Shown here one piece after another: positions 1 to 7,020 of a stretch of DNA of 64,000 nucleotides; the first letter of the stretch is position 1; each line of letters begins with the position of its first letter. The notes beneath the pieces were generated by a model that ran no database searches, was not told the DNA's origin, and was given only the letters and a program-made list of their open reading frames with translations. The DNA comes from JAXGXJ01 sp963816155 (GTDB lineage: Bacteria; Actinomycetota; Thermoleophilia; RBG-16-64-13): assembly GCA_963816155.1 (NCBI GenBank), contig CAWFJE010000008.1, positions 1-64,000 on the forward strand, read 5' to 3'. The position numbers and the translations under genes are program-made.

Positions 1-65
1 AACCCGCACGGGCATTAGCCCTACGGTGTTTAAGACCGTTGCGTCTGCCATTCCGCCACTCCGGC
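1..65 (-). tRNA. tRNA-Leu (anticodon UAA), 5' part only
   Basis: Read on the minus strand, the acceptor 5' half GCCGGAG starts at 65. A D-arm and an anticodon stem ACGGT/ACCGT follow, with loop CTTAAAC, which gives anticodon TAA. A long variable arm, typical of the class II tRNAs Leu and Ser, follows, and the start of the T-arm (GCGGGTT) reaches the window edge. The 3' end lies outside the window. The identity rests on the anticodon and the long variable arm. Confidence 0.85.
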
Positions 66-270
66 GTCCCCCGGCCGCGGCGGCATCAACCAGCGTGGCC
101 ACTGGCTACCGGACCCGCGCGCCGACGATACTGATACGTTACCACGGCCCCAGGGCAGCACCTTCGCCGACCGAAGCCCAGACCTCGCCAAGCTCCTACT
201 TTCGTCCGGGGCGAAAGAAGCACGACCCGGCTACAGTCACGGCCACAAGTACCCCACGCAGCGGACCAGG

Positions 271-289
271 AAGTGGCATAATGGCACCA
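271..289 (+). promoter_or_regulatory. possible promoter of the vapBC pair
   Basis: The stretch 66-319 contains no gene I can support. A CATAAT hexamer at 277-282 preceded by TGG looks like an extended -10 element about 38 bases before the antitoxin start. I see no convincing -35 hexamer, so this is a weak call from sequence appearance only. Confidence 0.25.
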
Positions 290-319
290 ATACAGAACCA
301 CGCCGTAATCGAGGGTGTC

Positions 320-553
320 ATGGCGAGCCTTTCCATCAAGAACGTCCCCAACGAGACGCTCAGGCGTCTGCATACCCGCGCCGAACGGAACCACAGGTCT
401 CTCCAACAGGAACTTCTGTCCATCGTCGAGAGTGCTGCCTCCGCAGTCACTGAGTTGAACGTCGACGAACTGGCGCTGTATGTGAGCGACATGCAGTTGT
501 CGACCTCGGATGATCTGACCACCTGGATCCGTGACCTTCGTGATGGCTACTAA
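320..553 (+). CDS. vapB: VapB/FitA-like antitoxin
   Basis: This 77-residue protein begins MASLSIKNVPNETLRRL, followed by a second helix with RAERNHRSLQQEL. That is the ribbon-helix-helix pattern of FitA/VapB antitoxins that pair with PIN toxins. The acidic C-terminal part would wrap the toxin. The start ATG at 320 was chosen because the recognisable DNA-binding fold begins right there; the reading frame is open further upstream, but that extension has no family-like content. The gene overlaps the toxin gene, as in most VapBC operons. By analogy the pair is expected to repress its own promoter, but no operator was identified. Confidence 0.75.
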   Translation: MASLSIKNVPNETLRRLHTRAERNHRSLQQELLSIVESAASAVTELNVDELALYVSDMQLSTSDDLTTWIRDLRDGY

Positions 554-956
554 CGACGCCGCCGTCTGCGACGCCTCGGTGTTGGCCTCTATTGCCTTCG
601 GCGACCCGCATGCGGCCGACGCGCTCAGACTCCTCAGCCGGAAGAGGCTCTACGCACCATCTCTGCTCCGCTACGAGTTGGCCCATGTGGCCGTACGCCG
701 ACGGACGACGGAGCCGGAAGAGAACGACAGAGTCGCCCAAGCGTTCGCCGCCGCCCTCCGAGTGCCCATGACGATCGTCGAACCGGCCTGGCCACAGGTT
801 CTGTATCTTGCGCGCGAGTGTGGTTTGTCCGCCTACGACGCTTCCTACCTGCAGATCGCATTGGCCCTTCACATACCTCTCGCAACGCTCGATCGACGCC
901 TCGCCGCCGCGGCCGAGCGACTGGGAGTGGGCACAGAACCGAGCGACACGGCCTAG
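543..956 (+). CDS. vapC: VapC-like PIN-domain toxin (ribonuclease)
   Basis: This 137-residue PIN-domain protein has an N-terminal CDASVLA with the first acidic metal ligand, a mid acidic residue in RYELAHVA, and AYDASYLQIAL near the C-terminus, followed by LATLDRRLA. This D-E-D-D set is the Mg-dependent nuclease site of VapC toxins, which cleave tRNA or rRNA. The start is uncertain: ATG 543 is chosen, but GTG 531 is in frame. Either way the gene overlaps the antitoxin gene, so the two are coupled. It converges on the DUF501-Ppx gene with a shared CTAG at the stops (953-956). Confidence 0.8.
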   Translation: MATNDAAVCDASVLASIAFGDPHAADALRLLSRKRLYAPSLLRYELAHVAVRRRTTEPEENDRVAQAFAAALRVPMTIVEPAWPQVLYLARECGLSAYDASYLQIALALHIPLATLDRRLAAAAERLGVGTEPSDTA

Positions 957-2536
957 AAGGGTCCCTGCAGGGCCAGCCCATCCAGCAGATCGCGTTCGGA
1001 GACGATCAGCTCTTTGAAACCCAAGGTCTCCATCACCGCGAGCAGCACGGCGGCACCCCCCACGATGACCGGCGCGCGGCCGGTCTGCACGCAGGCCAGA
1101 GCCGCGCGCTCTGCCAAGGTCATGGCGGCCAAGCGATCCAGTTGGGTCAGGACCTCCTCCGCGGTCAGCGGGCGCAGGTGGATGGCGTCGCGGTCGTACC
1201 GGTCCAGACCCGCGGCCAGACAAGCGAGGGTGGTGACCGTGCCCGCCACTCCCACCAACCGCTCGGTGGACTCTGCGCCACGACTCCCGCCGAAGCGCGA
1301 CCGCAATGGCTCCAGCATGGTTCGAACCCGGCTTCGCGCGAGATCGGTCGCTTCGCTGTCCGCTGGGTCCCTCTTGATCCATAACTCGGTCGCCTTACTG
1401 GCGCCGAGGTCCAGACTCACAGTATCGAACCTGATGCCTCGTCTGCGGCTGAGTTCCGTGCTCCCACCCCCGATGTCCAGGACCAGCGGATCTCCGCCGA
1501 CGTCGAGCGTAGCCCCCGCGTATGCAAGTTCGGCCTCGTCGCGTCCCGAGAGCACCACCGCGGTCACCCCCAGGCCCTCCCCCAGCGCAAGCAGGAACTC
1601 TCGCCCATCAGCGGCCTCACGTGTGGCGCTGGTGCCGGCGACAATGATCCCGGACGGATCCAGCCGCCGCGCTTCGCCCACAAAACTCGCGACTGCTTCA
1701 GCCGTCCGCTCCGCCGCCGCGGGCAGGAGCCTACCGCCCGGTCGAAGCCCCTCGCCCATTCGTGTGATCTCCGTACGGCGCACGACCGTCTCCACCACAT
1801 CGCCGGACACGTCGGCTACGAGTAGACGAACAGAGATGGTCCCCACATCGACGACGGCCCGCCTTTGCGTGATGGTCGCGGCGGCGCAGCGATCATCTCG
1901 GCACCAGATTCCCTCGAGCGGAGGATAGAACTCCGCCCATACGCGCTCTGAACCGGATGCCGACGTAACCTCCCTGCCACCTTCCCCGGCGGCGACCTCG
2001 GCGGCGACCTCGTCGAGGGCGCCGGTCCCGGCACTCAGCCACCCCGCGCGCATGGCCAGCAAGGCGGCGGCATAGGCATGCAGGCAAGACGCCTGCCCTG
2101 GTCCAGAAGGTCCCCCGATTCCGGCTTCGAGCCGGGCTGGGTCTGCCGCCTGCCCTGAACCATCGGCGGTCGCCGGGCGGGACCGCGTAGGGCTTCCGGC
2201 TCCCACGTCGGCAAGCAGAGCCCGCCGACACCTATACAGCCCGGTGATCTCGTCGAGGACAACCTGCGTACCTTTGTCCTCCGCGTAGCGAGAGCGAAGA
2301 CGGCGCACCCCTCCGGACGCTTCGACCCGGCTGACCGCGGCCGCGAGTACCGGACAGGTGAGATAAAGGAGCGTGGGGTTGGGGGTCCCGTCAGACAACA
2401 CCGGAGCCGTCTCGATGACGGCCGCGCGGCCGAAGGGGCAGCGGTATGCGATCCCGGTCACGTCACGGGGCCGACGCCCAAGCTGGAGGGCGATCACCTT
2501 GAGGTCGTCGGCAGTGACTGGGCCGACCGTCACCAT
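953..2536 (-). CDS. DUF501 - Ppx/GppA phosphatase fusion
   Basis: This 527-residue protein has two recognisable parts. Residues 1 to about 180 match DUF501 (RRPRDVTGIAYRCPFG near the start), a short actinobacterial protein of unknown function. From about residue 222 to the end is an exopolyphosphatase/guanosine pentaphosphatase of the Ppx/GppA family, with VVDVGTISVRLLVADV, GTSATREA and the phosphate-binding DIGGGSTEL. In Actinobacteriota these are usually neighbouring separate genes downstream of eno and ftsB; here one continuous frame joins them. It would hydrolyse polyphosphate or (p)ppGpp precursors. In VVDVGTISVRLL, the usual G-[ST]-N-S of family members reads GTIS, so substrate preference may differ. 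It lies in the eno-ftsB run. Confidence 0.85.
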   Translation of the reverse strand: MVTVGPVTADDLKVIALQLGRRPRDVTGIAYRCPFGRAAVIETAPVLSDGTPNPTLLYLTCPVLAAAVSRVEASGGVRRLRSRYAEDKGTQVVLDEITGLYRCRRALLADVGAGSPTRSRPATADGSGQAADPARLEAGIGGPSGPGQASCLHAYAAALLAMRAGWLSAGTGALDEVAAEVAAGEGGREVTSASGSERVWAEFYPPLEGIWCRDDRCAAATITQRRAVVDVGTISVRLLVADVSGDVVETVVRRTEITRMGEGLRPGGRLLPAAAERTAEAVASFVGEARRLDPSGIIVAGTSATREAADGREFLLALGEGLGVTAVVLSGRDEAELAYAGATLDVGGDPLVLDIGGGSTELSRRRGIRFDTVSLDLGASKATELWIKRDPADSEATDLARSRVRTMLEPLRSRFGGSRGAESTERLVGVAGTVTTLACLAAGLDRYDRDAIHLRPLTAEEVLTQLDRLAAMTLAERAALACVQTGRAPVIVGGAAVLLAVMETLGFKELIVSERDLLDGLALQGPF

Positions 2537-2585
2537 GGGCGACGTATGCCCGGCCCCCGCGGCGGCACCGTCCCGGGCCCGGATG

Positions 2586-3059
2586 TCAAACGCCGCTGCC
2601 GGCCAGCACGGCGCCGGTGTGGGCGGCCGCTAGCGCGGCATCCGCGGCGTTCGAAGTCTGGAGCGTTAGGGTGAGCGCCCCCACCGCTGACTCTGTCGAG
2701 GCGACGGAACGCGCCGATGTACCCTCCGGTGAGGACGAGACCGTGGTCGAGGTAGTGGAGCCGGACGTCCCGGTAGACCCGTCCTCGCCCTGCAGATAGT
2801 CGGGCGTCACCGGGACAATGCTGACTGGAACCGTCTCCGCCGTCCCGGAGTCTTCCGACCCCCCAGAAGCGGCCACCATGGCCAAGGCCAAGACTACCGC
2901 GACCGCCACCAGCACAAGGACTGCCAAGCGCCGCGAGCGCCGATCCTTCTGTCGTGGTCGTCGCACTCTCTCAGGTCGATCGCCATTCACGAGGTGGTCT
3001 GACCAAGGATCGCGGCCCGGGCCGGCATCTTTGGGGTCGTCATACATGGAAGAAGCCAC
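2586..3059 (-). CDS. hypothetical single-pass membrane protein
   Basis: This 157-residue protein is not recognised. It has a charged cytoplasmic N-terminus rich in Arg/Lys, one hydrophobic segment at about residues 44-65 (LAVLVLVAVAVVLALAMVAA), and a Ser/Thr/Gly-rich extracytoplasmic tail with low complexity. It lies between the FtsB-like gene and the DUF501-Ppx gene in the same direction, with about 20 and 50 bases to its neighbours, so it is probably co-transcribed. The start could be GTG 3059 or ATG 3047. A role at the cell envelope is a guess from topology only. Confidence 0.5.
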   Translation of the reverse strand: MASSMYDDPKDAGPGRDPWSDHLVNGDRPERVRRPRQKDRRSRRLAVLVLVAVAVVLALAMVAASGGSEDSGTAETVPVSIVPVTPDYLQGEDGSTGTSGSTTSTTVSSSPEGTSARSVASTESAVGALTLTLQTSNAADAALAAAHTGAVLAGSGV

Positions 3060-3079
3060 CAGCCATCAAGTGATAGTTT

Positions 3080-3680
3080 CTAGAACAGGTTGGAGATCGC
3101 CAGGAGCATGCGTTCGAGCATACCCGGCCTTGCGCCCTCCGCTGGTTCGGAGCCCGTAGCACCGGAGACCAGCACGGTTCCAGCGTCGGCGGCAGAGACA
3201 TTGTCCGCGCCGTCCGCGACGGCGCTCTCGCCTCCAAGACCCTCCGCGCCCAGCGTCGAAGCGCCGTACCCTTCCTCGAACACGCCTCCAGGATCTTCAG
3301 TGACGCCGGCTTCCGGGGCTCGCTGCTGTTCGCCATCCCCAACCACGTACAACTCCTCTCCCGGGAGCGCGTACGTGAGTTGTTGGCGGGCAAGATCCTC
3401 CAGGTAGCCCGACTCGCTCAGCTTGCCCAGTTCAGCCTGCAGTCCCGCCGTGCGCTGCTCAAGAACGGCCACGCTGGCGGCGGCCCGGTCGAGCCTCTGG
3501 CGGGCATCGAGATAGTGACGCTACGGGCCCGTAGTTCGCGACCACCGCCACCGCGATGAGCAGGACCAGCAGCAGCAAGAACAGCACCAGTCGGCGCGTC
3601 GAGTGACGCCGCTCACGGTCCTCCGAAGGACCGGCGCCACTCTTTCGCGACCGTTCTGATTGCATGGTCAAAGTCGTCAT
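3080..3680 (-). pseudogene. ftsB: FtsB/DivIC-like septum protein, frameshifted
   Basis: Two overlapping frames together make one septum-formation initiator protein. The first (3680 downwards) gives a basic N-terminus and one membrane helix (LVLFLLLLVLLIAVAVVANYG). The second continues with a coiled coil (DARQRLDRAAASVAVLEQ) and the family-typical LARQQLTYALPGEELYVV. The switch occurs near 3515-3525, around TCACTATCTCGATG, and equals one extra base. Without it the product is about 199 residues, with an acidic, low-complexity C-terminal tail beyond the usual family length. FtsB links FtsL and FtsQ in the divisome, so true loss would be surprising. A sequencing error, or less likely a programmed shift, must be considered. 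It lies directly downstream of eno, as in other actinobacteria. Confidence 0.7.
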
Positions 3681-3744
3681 GCTGTCATTCTTATTCGGCC
3701 CCGCCCATGCCCGCTCCTCTGTGCAACACCCTCAGAGCCCCGCG

Positions 3745-5037
3745 CTATGACACCTTCCCCCGCTCGAAGACCGTCCGGCCGGGATAGTAGGCCACGTCAC
3801 CAAGCTCCTCTTCGATACGGAGGAGTTGGTTGTACTTGGCCGTCCGTTCGCCGCGGCAGGGTGCTCCCGTCTTGATCTGACCGGCGTTGGTGGCCACGAC
3901 CAGATCGGCGATGGTGCTGTCCTCCGTCTCTCCCGAACGATGGCTGACCACGGCCGTGTAGCCCGCCCTGTGGGCCATGGCGATGGCGTCGAGCGTCTCG
4001 CTGAGCGTGCCTATCTGATTGAGCTTGATGAGGATGCTGTTCGCGACTCCCCGCTCTATCCCGGAGCGCAGGCGCTCGACGTTGGTCACAAACAGGTCGT
4101 CGCCCACGAGTTGCACGGAGGCGCCGACGAGCTTGGTGAGCACAGCCCAACCTTCCCAATCCTCCTCGGCCATGCCATCCTCGATGCTGACTATGGGATA
4201 TCGGCTGCACAGATCGGCGTAGTAGGCGGCCATCTCCCGGGGGTCGAGCTTGCGACCCTCGCCGGCCAGGTCGTACAACTGCGTCGCTGGATCGAAGAAC
4301 TCCGTGGCAGCCGGGTCGAGAGCGATGCCCACATCCTGACCGGGCCGGTAGCCGGCCTTCTCCACGGACTCGAGGATGACCTTGATGGCTTCCTCATTAC
4401 TGGAGAGGTTGGGGGCGAAACCACCCTCGTCGCCCACCGCCGTGGACAGGCCACGGGCGGCGAGAACGCCCTTCAGCGAGTGGAACACCTCCACACCCAT
4501 GCGCAGACCGTCGGCATAGGTGGCGGCGCCCACCGGTACGCACATGAACTCCTGCAGGTCGACGTTGTTGTCGGCGTGCTTGCCCCCGTTGAGGATGTTC
4601 ATCATGGGCACGGGTAGCACGTGGGCATTCACGCCCCCCAGATACTTGTAGAGAGGGATGGCGAGAGCCTCGGCGGCTGCCTTGGCCACAGCCAAGGATG
4701 TGCCCAGGATGGCGTTTGCTCCGAAACGCCCCTTGTTGGGTGTGCCGTCGGCCTCCACCAGCAGCCGGTCCACCTCGCGCTGCTCCAGGGCATCCACTCC
4801 CACCAGCGTGTCGCAGATGGTCTCGTTGACGTGCCTCACGGCGTTGAGGACGCTCTTGCCCCCATACGCCGTGCCCCCGTCGCGCAACTCCACCGCTTCG
4901 AAGGAGCCCGTAGACGCGCCCGACGGTACCGCGGCCCTACCCCGAGCTCCGCTGGCCAACTCGACGTCGACCTCGACCGTGGGGTTACCCCGCGAGTCGA
5001 GGACTTGCCTCCCCCAGACGCTCACAATGGTAGTCAT
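3745..5037 (-). CDS. eno: enolase
   Basis: This 430-residue protein is full length for bacterial enolase, which interconverts 2-phosphoglycerate and phosphoenolpyruvate in glycolysis. It begins with the usual VSVWGRQVLDSRGNPTVEV and has the PSGASTG loop. Mg ligands are in GIALDPAATEFF, VSIEDGMAEEDW and LVGDDLFVTN. Catalytic lysines are in ILIKLNQIGTLSE, and the VVSHRSGETED signature and C-terminal GAPCRGERTAKYN are present. A strong ribosome site, AAGGAGGG, lies 9 bases before the ATG. It heads the run eno - ftsB - membrane protein - DUF501/ppx and follows mazG on the same strand. Confidence 0.98.
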   Translation of the reverse strand: MTTIVSVWGRQVLDSRGNPTVEVDVELASGARGRAAVPSGASTGSFEAVELRDGGTAYGGKSVLNAVRHVNETICDTLVGVDALEQREVDRLLVEADGTPNKGRFGANAILGTSLAVAKAAAEALAIPLYKYLGGVNAHVLPVPMMNILNGGKHADNNVDLQEFMCVPVGAATYADGLRMGVEVFHSLKGVLAARGLSTAVGDEGGFAPNLSSNEEAIKVILESVEKAGYRPGQDVGIALDPAATEFFDPATQLYDLAGEGRKLDPREMAAYYADLCSRYPIVSIEDGMAEEDWEGWAVLTKLVGASVQLVGDDLFVTNVERLRSGIERGVANSILIKLNQIGTLSETLDAIAMAHRAGYTAVVSHRSGETEDSTIADLVVATNAGQIKTGAPCRGERTAKYNQLLRIEEELGDVAYYPGRTVFERGKVS

Positions 5038-5079
5038 TGCCGCAGACCCTCCTTCGCATGTTGGTAGTACGACTCTTGC

Positions 5080-5889
5080 TCATCCAACTCTAACTCTTCG
5101 AACACGCAGACCGTCGCTCCCAGCGATGCGCGCCGCTTCCTCCACTCGCTCGCGAAAACGGAGAGCCGAACCGCGCAGAGCCAGTTCCGGATCGACCTTC
5201 AACTTGCGCGCCAGGTTCACGACCGCGAAGAGCAGATCTCCCATTTCGCCCGCCACCGCCGCCTCGTCACCCGCCCGCAACTCAGCCTCCACCTCTTCGG
5301 CTTCTTCCTTGAGCTTGGCCAGCACGTCGGCTGCCTGCTCCCAGTCGAACCCCACCGCGGCGGCGCGCTGCTGGAGCTTCTGAGCAAGGAGCAGAGCCGG
5401 AAAGGACCCCGGGATATCGTGGAAGATGCCTTCCCTTCCCTCGGAGTCCTTCTTGATGGCATCCCAGGTGCGGCGCACATCGTCGGGTGTATCCGCCTGG
5501 GCGTCGGCAAAGATGTGCGGATGGCGGCGTACCAGCTTGTCGTGGATGCCCTGGGCCACCTGCCCCAGATGATAGAGGTCTTGCTCTTCGGCCACGGCGG
5601 CGAGAAAGTAGACTTGGAAAAGCAGATCACCCAGTTCGGAGCGGACGGCGCGATCGCCCTCCTCCCCGCGACTCTCCCGTTCACGCACGGTGTCCACCAG
5701 TTCGTAGACCTCTTCAACGGTGTAGGCGACGATACTCTCCTGGGTCTGCTTACGGTCCCAGGGGCACTCCACCCGCAGCCGCGCGGTCAACTCGTACAGC
5801 CGCCACAGGGGGTCGAGTATGGCCTCCCGCCTGAGGTCGGCGCTCAGGCGATCCGGATCGTCTCTGTCGACAACTCCCGGCTGGTCCAC
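5080..5889 (-). CDS. mazG: nucleoside triphosphate pyrophosphohydrolase MazG
   Basis: MazG cleaves NTPs to NMP and PPi, removing non-canonical nucleotides and lowering ppGpp signalling. The protein shows both MazG repeats. The first has ECPWDRKQTQESI, EEVYELVD and SELGDLLFQVYF; the second has EEAEEVEAEL and GEMGDLLFAVVNL. These supply the EExxE and ExxD metal sites. The start is set at GTG 5889 (269 residues), just after the PpiC gene stop at 5900. A longer frame exists upstream but runs into that gene and is low-complexity there. No strong ribosome site is visible, suggesting translational coupling. Confidence 0.92.
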   Translation of the reverse strand: MDQPGVVDRDDPDRLSADLRREAILDPLWRLYELTARLRVECPWDRKQTQESIVAYTVEEVYELVDTVRERESRGEEGDRAVRSELGDLLFQVYFLAAVAEEQDLYHLGQVAQGIHDKLVRRHPHIFADAQADTPDDVRRTWDAIKKDSEGREGIFHDIPGSFPALLLAQKLQQRAAAVGFDWEQAADVLAKLKEEAEEVEAELRAGDEAAVAGEMGDLLFAVVNLARKLKVDPELALRGSALRFRERVEEAARIAGSDGLRVRRVRVG

Positions 5890-5899
5890 GTCGACCGGT

Positions 5900-7018
5900 C
5901 TAGTCCTGGGTGGAGTCAGTGGAGTCAGTGGAGTCGGTGGTGTCGGAAGCGCTCTCGTCGTCCGACTGGGTGTCCGTCGTCGCGGACCCGGGATCGGCCT
6001 TCTTCTCGGGTTCCAGGCCCGAACGGTAGATGACACCGGCCGCGGTCTCCTTCTCGGCCAACCAAGCCCGCCAAGCCTGTGCTGTCCTCTGCTCCAACAG
6101 CGCCGTCCTGATGCCCTCCTTCACCCGATCGTAGCCCAGTTGCTCCTCGGGAATGATGTCGCTCACCACGATGAGGTGATAGCCGTAGGGGGTCTTGACG
6201 GGCTCAGATACCTCGCCCTTCTGCTGACTGAAGACGGCGTCCTCGAAAGCCGGCACCGTCTGTCCCCTGGTCACAGGCCCCAGTTTTCCGCCGGACTCTT
6301 TGGTGCTGGCATCATCGGAGTACTTGCGAGCCTGGGCTGCGAAGTCGGCGCCGTTCTGGATCTCGCTGCGGATCTTCTCCGCCTCAGAGCGGGCAGCATC
6401 CCAGTCGGCCTGGGTGGGCGCAGCTCCCTCCGCTCCATCGGGGGAGGGCACCGCGATGAGGATGTGGCTTGTCTGCCGTTCTTCCGGCTGCACGTACTCG
6501 GATTTGTTGGCCTCGTAGTAGGATTTGACCTCCGCCTCCGTGACCTTCACGTCGGCAGTGACGGCCGCCTTCATCCGGTCCAGAAGCAACCGTTCGCGCG
6601 ACTGCTGGGTGAATTCTTCCAAACTGAGGTTCTGCTTCTCGAGCGCGTCCTCGAGCTTCTTCTGATCGCCCTGGAACATGTCCTTGTAGGTGGCGATCTC
6701 CTCTTCCACGTCAGCATCGGTGACCTTGACCTTGTGGGCCGCTGCTTGCTGATCGAGGATCTCCATGGTCACCAGATACTCGGCGACAGCCTGCTCGAAG
6801 CGCTTGTACTCGTCCTTCTGAGCATCCTTGTCGGGAGCACGTCCGGCAGACTCATACAGGCTCTTCATCTGGTTGAAGGCATCCTCGGAGATGAGCGTCT
6901 GCCCCACCTGGGCGATGGACCCTTTGGGGAGGTCACCACCACACGCGGCAAGAAGAACTATTGAGACAAGGAGCAGTCCGGCGGCTGCACTCTTCGTGAC
7001 CCAGTGCCTTGTGTCCAT
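5900..7018 (-). CDS. PpiC-type peptidyl-prolyl isomerase lipoprotein (SurA/PrsA-like)
   Basis: This 372-residue exported folding factor has a signal peptide ending in the lipobox LLAAC (Cys about residue 26), which predicts a lipid-anchored protein outside the membrane. Residues about 60-180 form the SurA/trigger-factor-like helical chaperone region. Residues about 185-290 are the parvulin rotamase domain (RQTSHILIAVPSPDG, GGKLGPVTRGQTVPAFEDAVF, TPYGYHLIVV). The C-terminus is an acidic, repetitive Ser/Thr/Asp tail. It sits between mfd and mazG in one direction; only 2 bases separate it from the mfd stop. PrsA versus SurA naming is not resolvable. Confidence 0.9.
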   Translation of the reverse strand: MDTRHWVTKSAAAGLLLVSIVLLAACGGDLPKGSIAQVGQTLISEDAFNQMKSLYESAGRAPDKDAQKDEYKRFEQAVAEYLVTMEILDQQAAAHKVKVTDADVEEEIATYKDMFQGDQKKLEDALEKQNLSLEEFTQQSRERLLLDRMKAAVTADVKVTEAEVKSYYEANKSEYVQPEERQTSHILIAVPSPDGAEGAAPTQADWDAARSEAEKIRSEIQNGADFAAQARKYSDDASTKESGGKLGPVTRGQTVPAFEDAVFSQQKGEVSEPVKTPYGYHLIVVSDIIPEEQLGYDRVKEGIRTALLEQRTAQAWRAWLAEKETAAGVIYRSGLEPEKKADPGSATTDTQSDDESASDTTDSTDSTDSTQD

Positions 7019-7020
7019 CT

